Origin: Sphingomonas faeni
Lineage (GTDB): Bacteria; Pseudomonadota; Alphaproteobacteria; Sphingomonadales; Sphingomonadaceae
Length of the DNA stretch: 64,000 bases
Direction of reading: 5' to 3'
NCBI RefSeq assembly: GCF_030817315.1
Contig: NZ_JAUSZF010000001.1
Span: forward strand, 2,278,501 to 2,342,500
Shown here: positions 53,645 through 62,036 of the stretch, one piece after another
Numbering within the stretch: position 1 is the stretch's first letter
How the letters are laid out: each line of letters begins with the position of its first letter
The notes under the pieces: generated by a model
Database searches by the model: none
Seen by the model: the letters and a program-made list of their open reading frames with translations, nothing else
What the model was told of the DNA's origin: nothing
Made by a program: the position numbers and the translations under genes

Positions 53645-53794
53645 ATCCCTCGCCTCTCAGGGGAGAGGGAGGGAGGAGCCGCAGGCGACGGAAGGGTGAA
53701 GGGCGTTGGGAGGAACGGCCTTAGCCTCACTCCCCTCACCCTTCCCACCGCAAGTGCGGCGGGCCCCTTCCCTCTCCCCGGCGGGGAGAGGGAG
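53645..53794. repeat. Family E intergenic repeat, copy 1
   Basis: GATCCCTCGCCTCTCAGGGG and AGAGGGAGGGAGGAGCC on the left; TCCCCTCACCCTTCCCACCG, GGGCCCCTTCCCTCTCCCCG and GCGGGGAGAGGGAG on the right. About 150 bases between fumC and sspB. A shorter relative is at 48264. Confidence 0.8.
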
Positions 53795-53803
53795 TTTAGA
53801 GGG

Positions 53804-54289
53804 TCACTTCTTCCGTTTAAAATCCACAGCTACGACGTTCGAGCCGTCTTCGATCGGGACTGCGGTGGGGCCGTCGTTTTCCGCTTCGTCATGGTCGCCG
53901 AGCGCGTCGTCCGCACCGTCCTGCGCCTGGAAGCGGAGTTCGAAGCTTACCGCGGGATCCTGGAACGCGGTGATCGCCGAATAGGGGATGACCAGCTTCG
54001 AAGGCACCTGGTTGAACGACAGCCCGATCGAGAACCGCTCGTCGTCGACGATGAGGTCCCAATAGCGGTTCTGCATGACGATCGTCATCTCGTCCGGGAA
54101 GCGCTCGATCAGGCGCTTCGGGATGTCGACGCCGGGCGCCTGCGTCTTAAAGGTGATGTAGAAATGATGCTCGCCGGGAAGCCCGCCGGCGTCCGCAACG
54201 GAGCCAAGCACGCGGCCGACCACGGCACGCAGGGCTTCTTGTACGATCTCGTCGTAGGGAATCAGGCTATCGGGCAGTCCATCGGTCAT
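53804..54289 (-). CDS. sspB: ClpXP adaptor SspB, alphaproteobacterial type
   Basis: SspB tethers ssrA-tagged and other substrates to the ClpXP protease. 161 residues in the alpha-type version (DUF1321 style): [20 protein letters not shown], then [20 protein letters not shown], the substrate groove [20 protein letters not shown] and [20 protein letters not shown]. An acidic flexible linker follows, and the tail [10 protein letters not shown] is the ClpX-binding motif. Divergent from hisB, 71 bases apart. Confidence 0.93.
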   Translation of the reverse strand: MTDGLPDSLIPYDEIVQEALRAVVGRVLGSVADAGGLPGEHHFYITFKTQAPGVDIPKRLIERFPDEMTIVMQNRYWDLIVDDERFSIGLSFNQVPSKLVIPYSAITAFQDPAVSFELRFQAQDGADDALGDHDEAENDGPTAVPIEDGSNVVAVDFKRKK

Positions 54290-54360
54290 TTCCCTTGGGT
54301 AGCGTCATTCGATTGGCGGTCAAGATTGCATGCGTCGTGGCGCACGTTATGGGAGGTGGC

Positions 54361-54948
54361 ATGCGCACCGCCACGATTACCCGCTCTACCGCCGAGACGG
54401 CGATCGACGTCACCGTGAACCTCGATGGGACCGGCGTGTACGACGTCGAGACCGGGGTCGGTTTCTTCGACCACATGCTCGAGCAACTCTCGCGTCATTC
54501 GCTGATCGATCTGCGCGTGCGGACCAAGGGCGACCTGCACATCGACGAGCATCATACCGTCGAGGATACCGGCATCGCGATCGGGCAGGCGTTCGCGCAG
54601 GCGCTCGGCGACAAGCGCGGCATCACGCGGTACGGCGATGCGCTGTCGCCGATGGACGAGACGCTGACTCGGGTTGCTCTGGATATTTCCGGGCGGCCCT
54701 GGCTGGTGTGGAAGGACCTGTTCTCGCAGACGCGCCTCGGCGGCATGGATACCGAGATGTTCGAGCATTTCTTCCACAGCTTCGCGCAGGCGGCCGGCAT
54801 CACGCTGCACGTCGAGACGCTGTACGGCTCGAACAACCATCACATCGCCGAAGCTGCGTTCAAGGGTGTCGCGCGCGCGTTGCGGACAGCGATCGAGATC
54901 GATCCTCGGAAGGCGGACGCGATTCCTTCGACCAAGGGGATGTTGTGA
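54361..54948 (+). CDS. hisB: Imidazoleglycerol-phosphate dehydratase
   Basis: Step seven of histidine synthesis. 195 residues, the monofunctional form without a phosphatase domain. The two metal sites are shown by [42 protein letters not shown] and [23 protein letters not shown] 54361 (MRTATITR) is chosen for normal length. It opens the his gene run; a family A repeat fills the gap to hisH. Confidence 0.97.
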   Translation: MRTATITRSTAETAIDVTVNLDGTGVYDVETGVGFFDHMLEQLSRHSLIDLRVRTKGDLHIDEHHTVEDTGIAIGQAFAQALGDKRGITRYGDALSPMDETLTRVALDISGRPWLVWKDLFSQTRLGGMDTEMFEHFFHSFAQAAGITLHVETLYGSNNHHIAEAAFKGVARALRTAIEIDPRKADAIPSTKGML

Positions 54949-54949
54949 C

Positions 54950-55059
54950 TTCCCCCCTCCCTGGAAGGGAGGGGCCGGGGGTGGGTCGGCCGCTAGGGAC
55001 GCTCATCACCTGCCAACTGGCCGACCCACCCCCTACCCCTCCCTTCCAGGGAGGGGGGT
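54950..55059. repeat. Family A intergenic palindrome, copy 5
   Basis: TTCCCCCCTCCCTGGAAGGG then AGGGGCCGGGGGTGGGTCGG on the left, CCGACCCACCCCCTACCCCT and CCCTTCCAGGGAGGGGGG on the right. It separates hisB and hisH; its final GGGAGGGGGG is placed as the Shine-Dalgarno sequence of hisH. Confidence 0.93.
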
Positions 55060-55060
55060 T

Positions 55061-55663
55061 ATGTTAGCGCTCATCGATTACGGCGCGGGGAACCTGCACT
55101 CGGTCGAGAACGCGTTGCGGACGGCCGGGTGTGTCGATCTGGTCGTGACGTCTGACGCGGACGTGGTGGCGAAGGCCGAACGGATCGTGTTGCCGGGTGT
55201 TGGGGCTTATGGCGCGTGTGCTGCGGCGTTGCGGGCGGTGCCGGGAATGGTCGAGGCGCTCAACAGACGCGTGCGGGACGAGGCTACGCCGTTTCTCGGG
55301 ATCTGCGTCGGCATGCAGTTGATGGCCGATGCGGGCGAAGAGATGGGGACGCATGCCGGGCTTGGCTGGGTGCCGGGACGCGTGCGGCGGCTGGAGCCGG
55401 GGACGATGGAAGCCAAGGTTCCGCATATGGGGTGGAACGACGTCGTTCCGACCACGCCGCATCCGTTGATCGAGCCGGGCGAGGCGTATTTCCTGCACAG
55501 CTTCGCCTTTGAAGGCACCGATGTGCTTGCGACGACCGAGCATGCCGGCGCGGTCACCGCGGCGATCGGTCGCGACACGATGATCGGCGTGCAGTTTCAT
55601 CCCGAGAAGAGCCAGCGCTACGGCCTGGCCTTGCTCGAACGATTTCTGGAGTGGCGGCCGTGA
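55061..55663 (+). CDS. hisH: Imidazole glycerol phosphate synthase glutaminase subunit
   Basis: HisH releases ammonia from glutamine for HisF. 200 residues, class I glutamine amidotransferase: nucleophile C82 in LGICVGMQLMAD, with H180 and E182 in GVQFHPEKSQRYG completing the triad; LIDYGAGNLHSVENAL at the start. ATG 55061 stands directly behind the family A repeat. The stop overlaps the GTG start of hisA by three bases. Confidence 0.97.
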   Translation: MLALIDYGAGNLHSVENALRTAGCVDLVVTSDADVVAKAERIVLPGVGAYGACAAALRAVPGMVEALNRRVRDEATPFLGICVGMQLMADAGEEMGTHAGLGWVPGRVRRLEPGTMEAKVPHMGWNDVVPTTPHPLIEPGEAYFLHSFAFEGTDVLATTEHAGAVTAAIGRDTMIGVQFHPEKSQRYGLALLERFLEWRP

Positions 55664-56397
55664 GCCTGATTATTTTCCCCGCGATCGACCTCAAGGCGGG
55701 TCAGGTCGTACGGCTTGCCGAGGGCGATATGGACCGGGCGACCGTCTATGGCGACGATCCCGCCGCGCAGGCGATGCTGTTCGCGGACGCGGGCGCGGAG
55801 CATCTGCACGTGGTCGATCTCGACGGCGCATTTGCGGGGGCTTCGGTCAACGGCGATGCGGTACGGTCGATCGTTTCGCAGTTTCCGGGGCATGTGCAGC
55901 TTGGCGGAGGCATCCGGACGCGGGCTAGCGTAGAGGGCTGGTTCGATCTGGGTGTGTCGCGCGTCGTAATCGGGACGGCGGCGCTGGAGGACCCCGAGTT
56001 CGTCCGCGGCGTGGCGAAGGATTTTCCGGGCGGGATCGTGGTCGCGGTCGACGCTAAGGATGGCATGGTCGCGACCAAGGGTTGGGCGGATGTTTCGACG
56101 ACGACCGCGGTCGATCTGGCGCGGCGGTTCGAGGATGCTGGGGTGGCGTCTTTGCTGTTCACCGATGTCGGGCGTGACGGGATGCTGAAGGGGTGCAACG
56201 TCGAAGCTACCGTCGATCTGGCGCGGGCGGTGGACATTCCGGTGATCGCCAGTGGTGGCGTGAAGGGGATTGCGGAGATCCACGTGTTGGCTTTGCATGT
56301 GCGGGATGGCGTCGAGGGCGTGATCACCGGGCGGGCGTTGTATGACGGCCGGCTCGATCTTGCGGCGGCGTTGAGTGTAGCGAAGGCAGCAGGATGA
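55660..56397 (+). CDS. hisA: Phosphoribosylformimino-5-aminoimidazole carboxamide ribotide isomerase
   Basis: HisA opens the ribose ring by an Amadori rearrangement. 245 residues, (beta/alpha)8 barrel with the catalytic aspartates in FPAIDLKAGQVVRL and LFTDVGRDGMLKG, and phosphate loops in QLGGGIRTRASVE and IASGGVKGIAEI. The start is GTG 55660, overlapping the hisH stop (GTGA); a GTG nine bases earlier is less likely. A family H repeat follows before hisF. Confidence 0.97.
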   Translation: MSLIIFPAIDLKAGQVVRLAEGDMDRATVYGDDPAAQAMLFADAGAEHLHVVDLDGAFAGASVNGDAVRSIVSQFPGHVQLGGGIRTRASVEGWFDLGVSRVVIGTAALEDPEFVRGVAKDFPGGIVVAVDAKDGMVATKGWADVSTTTAVDLARRFEDAGVASLLFTDVGRDGMLKGCNVEATVDLARAVDIPVIASGGVKGIAEIHVLALHVRDGVEGVITGRALYDGRLDLAAALSVAKAAG

Positions 56398-56640
56398 TTC
56401 ACGCGGAGACGCGGAGACGCGGAGATAGTATTTTCGCGCAGAGCCGCGGAGTGTCGCTTGGCGCCGCAGGCAGAGATTTGTTCACGCGAAGGCGCAAAGG
56501 CGCGAAGAGTGAGAAGGTAAGTAGGCCCGCTCTTCTGCTCACTCTTCGCGCCTTTGCGCCTTCGCGTGAATCATTCTTAGCGGCTTTGCCGCGTCTCCGC
56601 GTCTCCGCGTCTGCGCGTGAACTATTTCTTCGGCTCGGCG
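56398..56640. repeat. Family H repeat block between hisA and hisF
   Basis: TTCACGCGGAGACGCGGAGA with tandem GAGACGCG units on the left, TTCACGCGAAGGCGCAAAGG in the middle, and the mirror CCTTTGCGCCTTCGCGTGAA and CCGCGTCTCCGCGTCTCCGC on the right. The nested palindromes span about 240 bases. The frame running through it is an accident of the repeat. Confidence 0.88.
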
Positions 56641-56641
56641 C

Positions 56642-57430
56642 ATGACGGTTCGCGCGCGCGTCATTCCGTGTCTCGATGTTGCCGATGGCCGTGTCGTGAA
56701 GGGCGTGAATTTCGTCGAGTTGCGTGATGCGGGCGATCCGGTCGAGCAGGCGCGGGCGTATGATGCGGCCGGGGCGGACGAATTGTGCTTCCTCGATATC
56801 GGGGCGAGCCATGAAGGTCGGGGTACGATCCTCGACGTGGTGCGACGGACGGCGGCGGTGTGCTTCATGCCGTTGACCGTCGGCGGCGGTGTGCGGACGG
56901 CGGACGATGCGCGCGCGCTGTTGTTGGCGGGGGCGGACAAGGTGGCGGTCAATTCCGCGGCGGTCGAGCGGCCGGAACTGGTCGCGGATATCGCCGAGCG
57001 GTTCGGTAGCCAGTGCTGCGTGGCCTCAGTCGATGCGCGGCGGTCCGGGGACGGCTGGGAAGTGTTCACGCATGGCGGCCGGCGGGCGACCGGGATCGAC
57101 GCGATCGCCCATGCCCTGAAGCTTGCCGAACTCGGAGCGGGCGAGTTGCTCGTCACCTCGATGGACCGCGACGGGACGCGCAGTGGCTATGACCTCGACC
57201 TGATCCGGGCGATTTCGGACCGCGTCGGCGTGCCGGTGGTCGCGAGTGGCGGGGTCGGCGGGCTCGCCGATCTGGTCGCGGGCATCCGCGACGGGCATGC
57301 GAGCGCGGTGCTGGCGGCGTCGATCTTCCATTTCGGGCAGGCGTCGATCGGCGACGCGCATGCCGCGCTGGCGGCTGCAGGGATCCCGGTTCGTTCGCCG
57401 GTTCGCCCTCCACGGTACCATCCGGCCTGA
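56642..57430 (+). CDS. hisF: Imidazole glycerol phosphate synthase cyclase subunit
   Basis: HisF joins ammonia from HisH to PRFAR, giving IGP and AICAR. 262 residues, (beta/alpha)8 barrel: [20 protein letters not shown] holds the first catalytic aspartate (D12), [20 protein letters not shown] the second; phosphate loops [15 protein letters not shown] and [13 protein letters not shown]. The start lies directly at the edge of the family H block. A small ORF and hisE follow closely. Confidence 0.97.
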   Translation: MTVRARVIPCLDVADGRVVKGVNFVELRDAGDPVEQARAYDAAGADELCFLDIGASHEGRGTILDVVRRTAAVCFMPLTVGGGVRTADDARALLLAGADKVAVNSAAVERPELVADIAERFGSQCCVASVDARRSGDGWEVFTHGGRRATGIDAIAHALKLAELGAGELLVTSMDRDGTRSGYDLDLIRAISDRVGVPVVASGGVGGLADLVAGIRDGHASAVLAASIFHFGQASIGDAHAALAAAGIPVRSPVRPPRYHPA

Positions 57431-57434
57431 TCCG

Positions 57435-57611
57435 ATGATCGCCCTGCCCGTCCTCGCGGTGCAGTCGGGGCATAGCGGCATCGTTCATCCGCGGACCAGG
57501 CCGGAACTGTCGGACATCGCGCTCTTTGGGTTTGCCGCGGTCGGCGTGTGGCTGGTGCGGCGGGCGTTGCGCAAGCGGTTTGCCAAGAGCAAACCGGCCG
57601 CGAAGGATTGA
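57435..57611 (+). CDS. 58-residue single-helix protein between hisF and hisE
   Basis: A small frame MIALPVLAVQSGHSGIVHPR... with one hydrophobic helix (about residues 29-43, ALFGFAAVGVWLVRRALRKR) and a basic tail. It starts five bases after hisF and ends 32 bases before hisE, so it is transcribed with the his genes. Not recognised; the tight fit and positive-inside helix favour a real membrane peptide, but it could be spurious. Confidence 0.5.
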   Translation: MIALPVLAVQSGHSGIVHPRTRPELSDIALFGFAAVGVWLVRRALRKRFAKSKPAAKD

Positions 57612-57643
57612 CCCGCCCTCTCCGCTGCGTCAGCACGCAGCGT

Positions 57644-57961
57644 ATGGACCCCGTATTCGACCGCCTCGAGGCGACCATCCGCGCGCGTCGCGATGCGCCC
57701 GCCGACACCTCCTATACTGCGAGCCTGTTCGTCAAGGGCCGCCCGAAGATCGCGCAGAAGCTCGGCGAGGAAGCCGTCGAGACGGTGATCGCGGCATGCT
57801 CGGGCGACGAGGCGAGCATCGTGCCGGAAGCGGCGGATCTGATGTTTCATCTCGCCGTGTTGCTGGCAGATGCGGGGCTCAGTCTTGACGATGTGCGGGC
57901 TGAACTGGAACGGCGCGAGGGTGTCGGCGGACTGGTCGAGAAGGCTGGGCGGGCGGGGTAA
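57644..57961 (+). CDS. hisE: Phosphoribosyl-ATP diphosphatase
   Basis: HisE removes pyrophosphate from phosphoribosyl-ATP, step two of histidine synthesis. 105 residues, all-alpha MazG-like fold: FDRLEATIRARRDAPADTSY, KGRPKIAQKLGEEAVETVIA with the metal-binding glutamates, and EAADLMFHLAVLLADAGLS. The hisI function is not fused to it. Last of the his genes here; hisG, hisD, hisC and hisI must lie elsewhere. Confidence 0.96.
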   Translation: MDPVFDRLEATIRARRDAPADTSYTASLFVKGRPKIAQKLGEEAVETVIAACSGDEASIVPEAADLMFHLAVLLADAGLSLDDVRAELERREGVGGLVEKAGRAG

Positions 57962-58075
57962 ACCCTTCGTGCCGGGCTGCTTTCGGCACTTACGGAACGA
58001 CACAGTGTTGGGCGCTAAGTTTGCGGAACGACGGTCCCCGACCGAGTGGGCGATTACTCCCCTCCGACTTGCAGA

Positions 58076-58136
58076 CCTTGTTTCCCCGCGAAGGCGGGGA
58101 TCCAGACTGGGCTCCCGCCTTCGCGGGAGAACAAGG
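58076..58136. repeat. Family B intergenic palindrome, copy 5
   Basis: CCTTGTTTCCCCGCGAAGGC opposite GCCTTCGCGGGAGAACAAGG around GGATCCAGACTGGGCTC. Confidence 0.92.
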
Positions 58137-58237
58137 ACGTGGTGGTGACCGCGTTGGCGTTTATGTCCGATCAAGATGGCACCGAACCAGTCTGAGGCGA
58201 CGGCGGCGGTCGAGTGCCGGTTGGCCGGCGAACTCGC

Positions 58238-58346
58238 TCCCCTGCCGCTTGCGGGAGGGGTCGGAGGAGGGCATGAGGCACACGCTCCGTCGGGATCGGG
58301 AGGGCCAAGCCCCTCCCCTAAACCCCTCCCGCAAGCGGGAAGGGAA
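58238..58346. repeat. Family G intergenic palindrome, copy 2
   Basis: CCCCTGCCGCTTGCGGGAGG and GTCGGAGGAGGGC on the left; GCCCCTCCCCTAAACCCCTC and CCGCAAGCGGGAAGGG on the right. The last arm ends in GGGAAGGGA just before the HIT gene ATG, acting as its likely ribosome-binding site. Confidence 0.88.
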
Positions 58347-58349
58347 TCT

Positions 58350-58727
58350 ATGCCGATCGACGCCACCCAGCTCTATGACGACCAGAACATCTTCGCGAAG
58401 ATCCTGCGCGGCGAGATCCCGTCGAAGCGGGTGTACGAAGACGACGTCGCGATCGCGTTCCACGACATCAATCCGCAGGCGCCGACGCATCTGCTCGTGA
58501 TCCCCAAGGGCGCGTACGTGTCGTGGGACGATTTCTCCGCGCGGGCGCCCGATGTGGAGATCGCCGGGTTCATTCGCGCAGTCGGTGCCGTGGCGCGGGC
58601 CGCTGGGCTGGTCGAGCCGGGCTATCGTCTGCTCGCCAACATCGGCCAGGACGGGCACCAGGAGGTGCCGCATCTGCACGTTCATGTCTTCGGCGGGCGT
58701 CCTCTGGGTCCGATGCTCACGCGATAG
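58350..58727 (+). CDS. HIT family protein (HinT-like nucleotide hydrolase)
   Basis: A 125-residue histidine-triad protein. The triad H108-x-H110-x-H112 in PHLHVHVFGG carries the nucleophile; NIFAKILRGEIPSKRVYEDD and AFHDINPQAPTHLLVIPKGA are typical of HinT, a purine nucleoside phosphoramidase. The cellular substrate is not known in most bacteria. The start codon directly follows the family G repeat arm. Confidence 0.93.
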   Translation: MPIDATQLYDDQNIFAKILRGEIPSKRVYEDDVAIAFHDINPQAPTHLLVIPKGAYVSWDDFSARAPDVEIAGFIRAVGAVARAAGLVEPGYRLLANIGQDGHQEVPHLHVHVFGGRPLGPMLTR

Positions 58728-58838
58728 GGCAGCTTTCGGCCACTAAAGGATTGCACGTAATAAAATTGCCATTAGGCTCGCGGGATTGAGCAAGGGGGCC
58801 TTCTGACCGGGCCCCTGTAATCCCCGGGGGGTACCGAA

Positions 58839-60377
58839 TTGATTTTTGGTCGCGTGAAATCACTGGACGCCATCCTGGCGACGGCGGAGAAGAAATCGCT
58901 CCACCGATCGCTGGGCGCGTTCCAGCTTACCATGCTCGGCATCGGCTGCGTGATCGGGACGGGCATCTTCGTGCTGACGTCCGCCGCCGCGCAGAAGGCC
59001 GGGCCGGGCATGATCCTGAGCTTCATCGTCGCCGGCGCAGTCTGCGTCGTCGCGGCACTCTGCTATGCCGAGATCGCGGCAATGGCACCGGTCGCCGGCT
59101 CCGCCTACACCTATACCTATTCCGTGATGGGCGAGCTGCTCGCCTGGACCGTCGGCTGGGCCCTGATCCTCGAATATGCCGTCGCCGCCAGCGCCGTGTC
59201 GGTCGGGTGGTCCGGCTATTTCTCGGGCTCGATCCTGCGAGAAACGTTCGGGATAGACCTGCCGCTCTGGCTGGCAGCGGGGCCGTACGTGCCCGGCGGG
59301 TTCATCAACCTGCCCGCGGTCGTCATCTCGCTGCTCGTCACGTGGCTGCTGATGATCGGCACCACGGAGAGCGCCCGCGTGAACGCGGTGCTGGTGACGA
59401 TCAAGGTCGTCGCGCTGACCGCGTTCGTCGCGCTGACCCTGCCCAAGACGCATGGCGGTAATTTCGAACCGTTCCTTCCCACCGGCATCCTCGGCAGCAA
59501 CGGCCTCGGTGTGGTCGGTGCGGCGGCGACGATCTTCTTCGCCTATGTCGGCTTCGATGCGGTTTCGACCGCCGCGGAAGAGACCAAGGATCCGCAGCGC
59601 AACGTACCGATCGGCCTGATCGCGTCGCTCGGCATCTGCACCGTGTTCTACATGCTGGTCGCGGCGGGCGCGATCGGGACGATCGGTGGTCAGCCACTGT
59701 TCGATGCGGCGGGCGTACCGTTCACGACGGGCTCGCCCGAACTGGCGCGCGCCTGCCTTATTCCTGCAAATGCGCAGGCTCTGGTGTGTTCGAACGAGGC
59801 GCTGGCGCACGTGCTGCGCCAGATCGGCTATGCGAACGTCGGCAACTGGATGGGCTATGCGGCGGGGCTCGCGCTGCCGTCGGTGATCCTGATCCTGATG
59901 TTCGGCCAAACCCGCATCTTCTTCGTGATGAGCCGCGACGGCCTGTTGCCGGAAGTGCTGAGCCGCGTGCATCCGAAGTGGAAGACGCCCTATATCGTGA
60001 CCGCGATCACCGGCGTGTTCGTGGCGTTCGCCGCGGCGTTCCTGCCGGTCGGCCAGCTGGCGGACATCGCCAATGCGGGCACGTTGTACGCGTTCATGAT
60101 GGTCGCGATCGCGCTGCTGATCCTGCGCAAGCGCGAGCCGAACCGGCATCGTCCGTTCCGCACGCCGGCCGCCTGGATCGTCGCGCCGCTGACGATCGTC
60201 GGCTGCATCGGGCTGTATTTCTCGCTGCCGTACGAGGCGATGGCGGTGCTGCCGATCTGGGGCGCGGTCGGGCTCGTGATCTACTTCCTGTACGGCTACC
60301 GGAAGAGCTATCTGGGTCGCGGGATGGCCGATGGCGGCGAGACCGACATCGACATGGCGCCGCCCGGCGCGCACTGA
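58839..60377 (+). CDS. APC family amino-acid permease (cationic amino-acid transporter-like)
   Basis: A 512-residue permease with about 12 helices. TMLGIGCVIGTGIFVLTSAA is the APC helix-one break, EIAAMAPVAGSAYTYTYSVM and FFAYVGFDAVSTAAEETKDP (including the consensus amphipathic region) are typical of the CAT/YfnA subgroup. The start is taken as TTG 58839 (IFGRVKSLDAILATAEKKSL), preceded by GGGGGG; GTG 58854 is the alternative. Substrate unproved; homologues move arginine, lysine or neutral amino acids. A perfect terminator follows. Confidence 0.9.
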   Translation: MIFGRVKSLDAILATAEKKSLHRSLGAFQLTMLGIGCVIGTGIFVLTSAAAQKAGPGMILSFIVAGAVCVVAALCYAEIAAMAPVAGSAYTYTYSVMGELLAWTVGWALILEYAVAASAVSVGWSGYFSGSILRETFGIDLPLWLAAGPYVPGGFINLPAVVISLLVTWLLMIGTTESARVNAVLVTIKVVALTAFVALTLPKTHGGNFEPFLPTGILGSNGLGVVGAAATIFFAYVGFDAVSTAAEETKDPQRNVPIGLIASLGICTVFYMLVAAGAIGTIGGQPLFDAAGVPFTTGSPELARACLIPANAQALVCSNEALAHVLRQIGYANVGNWMGYAAGLALPSVILILMFGQTRIFFVMSRDGLLPEVLSRVHPKWKTPYIVTAITGVFVAFAAAFLPVGQLADIANAGTLYAFMMVAIALLILRKREPNRHRPFRTPAAWIVAPLTIVGCIGLYFSLPYEAMAVLPIWGAVGLVIYFLYGYRKSYLGRGMADGGETDIDMAPPGAH

Positions 60378-60388
60378 GACCGGACGCG

Positions 60389-60427
60389 AAAAGGGCCGCG
60401 GGAGGAAACTCCCGCGGCCCTTTTTTT
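60389..60427. terminator. Strong rho-independent terminator
   Basis: AAAGGGCCGCGGGAG, loop GAAA, CTCCCGCGGCCC, seven T: an 12-14 pair GC-rich stem with a U-tract. It ends the permease transcript; four A on the left allow some use by the facing kinase gene too. Confidence 0.95.
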
Positions 60428-60441
60428 GTGTCTCGTCACCA

Positions 60442-60506
60442 AAGCTTGTTCTCCCGCGAAGGCGGGAGCCTAGTCTGGGTCCCCGCCTGCGCGGGGACAC
60501 AAGCTT
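60442..60506. repeat. Family B intergenic palindrome, copy 6
   Basis: AAGCTTGTTCTCCCGCGAAG and GCGGGAG opposite CCCCGCCTGCGCGGGGACAC then AAGCTT; between two convergent genes, directly after the terminator. Confidence 0.92.
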
Positions 60507-60509
60507 GGG

Positions 60510-61508
60510 TCAGCCGATGTGCTTGGCGGCGAGCGCCTTCATGTCGACCATCGGGCGGGCGCCGACATGGCTGATGATCTCGGCCGCGCAGACTGCACCG
60601 AGCTTCAGCGATGCGTGCAGGTCGTAGCCCTGCGCCTGGCCGTGGAGGAAGCCCGCTGCGAACAGGTCGCCGGCCCCGGTGGTGTCGACGACCTTGGCGA
60701 TCGGCTCGGCCTTCACTTCGGCGCGATTGCCGTTCTGGATCGCGCAGGCGCCGTGCTCGCCGCGGGTGACGACCAAAGTGGGGACCTGGGCCGAGATCTT
60801 GGCGACGGCGGCGTCGAAGTCGTCGGTCTCGGCGAGGGCGGCGAGTTCGCTCTCGTTGGCGAAGAGGATGTCGATCAGGCCGTCGCTCAGCAGCTGGCGG
60901 AAATCGGCGCCATGGCGCGAGATGCAGAACACGTCGCTGAGCGTGAACGCGACCTTGCGCCCTGCCCCGCGTGCGCAATCGATCGCGGCGCGCATCGCGG
61001 CGCGTGGCTCTTCGGGATCCCAGAGATAGCCTTCGAGATACAGGATCGCGCTGTCGGCGATCATCGCGGTGTCGATCGCGGCGGCGGGGAGGAATTGCCC
61101 TGCGCCGAGGAAGGTGTTCATCGTGCGCTGGCCGTCGGGGGTCACGAAGATCAGGCAGCGGCCGGTGGTCGGCGCACCTTCGCGGACCGGGGTGGCGAAT
61201 TCGATGCCGATGCTGCGGACGTCGTGCGCGAAGACCTGGCCGAGCTGATCGTCGGCGACCTGGCCGATGAACCCGCATTTACCGCCGAGCGCGGCAATGC
61301 CGGCGACGGTGTTGGCGGCGGAGCCACCGGAGATTTCCATGCCCGGGCCCATCTTGGCGTAGAGCGCGTCGGCGTCCTCCGACGAGAACATGAGCTGCAT
61401 CGAGCCTTTGGCGACACCGATCTCTTCGATGAACGCGTCGTCGGCGGTGCTGAGGATGTCGACGATGGCATTGCCGATCGCGACGACGTCGTAAGTGGGT
61501 GTGCTCAA
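60510..61508 (-). CDS. PfkB family carbohydrate/adenosine kinase
   Basis: A 332-residue ribokinase-type kinase. YDVVAIGNAIVDILSTADDA at the start, GGSAANTVAGIAALGGKCGF (PfkB signature 1), and DTTGAGDLFAAGFLHGQAQG (signature 2) with the catalytic base D281. In alphaproteobacteria this group is usually named adenosine kinase, but ribose- or fructose-type substrates are possible. The start is a TTG at 61508 preceded by GGAG on the minus strand; the upstream extension of the frame is repeat and proline-rich DNA. It converges on the permease gene. Confidence 0.9.
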   Translation of the reverse strand: MSTPTYDVVAIGNAIVDILSTADDAFIEEIGVAKGSMQLMFSSEDADALYAKMGPGMEISGGSAANTVAGIAALGGKCGFIGQVADDQLGQVFAHDVRSIGIEFATPVREGAPTTGRCLIFVTPDGQRTMNTFLGAGQFLPAAAIDTAMIADSAILYLEGYLWDPEEPRAAMRAAIDCARGAGRKVAFTLSDVFCISRHGADFRQLLSDGLIDILFANESELAALAETDDFDAAVAKISAQVPTLVVTRGEHGACAIQNGNRAEVKAEPIAKVVDTTGAGDLFAAGFLHGQAQGYDLHASLKLGAVCAAEIISHVGARPMVDMKALAAKHIG

Positions 61509-61639
61509 GGGGGAACTCCGGGGATGCGGGAAAGCCTTGCCGTAAATGGCGGGGGGGATTGGTGCAACTGGTGTGGGGATGAGGGGGCGTACGGAGGCGG
61601 GGCCTGTGGAGCTGCCGGAGCGGATGCCGTCCCGATAAG

Positions 61640-61748
61640 CACCACCCCGGCGGAGGCCGGGGCCCAATTGGAAAGGTGGTCGTAACGGAGCGCCGCGTTA
61701 CGTCATTGGCGTCCCCCATTTGGGCCCCGGCCTTCGCCGGGGTGGTGG
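61640..61748. repeat. Family C intergenic palindrome, copy 5
   Basis: CACCACCCCGGCGGAGGCCG and GGGCCCAATTGGAAAGGTGG on the left; GGCGTCCCCCATTTGGGCCC and CGGCCTTCGCCGGGGTGGTG on the right; GTAACGGAGCG in the centre. Confidence 0.93.
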
Positions 61749-61798
61749 TTTTTGGTTGCTGGTTTCCGCGATCTAATCGGTTCTAGCCGTCGCGGCTG

Positions 61799-61832
61799 TT
61801 CTCGCGGTTACGCGGTTCTCGCGGTTACGGCG
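61799..61832. repeat. 17-base tandem duplication
   Basis: TTCTCGCGGTTACGCGG is followed at once by TTCTCGCGGTTACGGCG, two adjacent copies differing only at the end. Non-coding. Confidence 0.85.
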
Positions 61833-61882
61833 ATGTTGTGGGATTGGTCGCTCCATGCGCGCATTGCAGCACCGCACTCTGC

Positions 61883-61960
61883 TGTTCCCTCGCGAACGCG
61901 GGGGTCTAGGGTCTCGGACGGTGTCTGTGGTTTAGCTGGCCCCCGCGTCCGCGGGGGAAC
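61883..61960. repeat. Family B intergenic palindrome, copy 7
   Basis: GTTCCCTCGCGAACGCGGGG opposite CCCCCGCGTCCGCGGGGGAAC with about 35 bases between. Confidence 0.88.
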
Positions 61961-62036
61961 GGGTAAGCGAGGTGCTGCGCTCCATCATCGGGAAACCCGC
62001 GTTGACCTTCCATCGACGCAGCGCCATCCAGAGCCG

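Larger units (their letters stand above)
57962..58349. other. Repeat-filled gap between hisE and the HIT gene
   Basis: About 390 bases with family B copy 5 and family G copy 2; the 100 bases between them and the first 110 bases after hisE show no gene or hairpin with a U-tract. Confidence 0.6.
61509..62036. other. Repeat-filled gap between kinase and EI24 genes
   Basis: About 530 bases between divergent genes: kinase promoter region, family C copy 5, a 17-base tandem duplication at 61799-61832, family B copy 6-like palindrome at 61883-61960, then about 75 bases with the EI24 promoter. No supported coding frame. Confidence 0.6.

Noticed and set aside
56394-56645. Open frame of 83 codons between hisA and hisF
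   Set aside because: It reads only the family H repeat (R- and A-rich, mirror-image ends) and has no family resemblance.
58781-58838. GGGGCC/GGCCCC hairpin before the permease as a riboswitch or terminator
   Set aside because: Stem is short and lacks a U-tract or a recognisable aptamer; too little to call.
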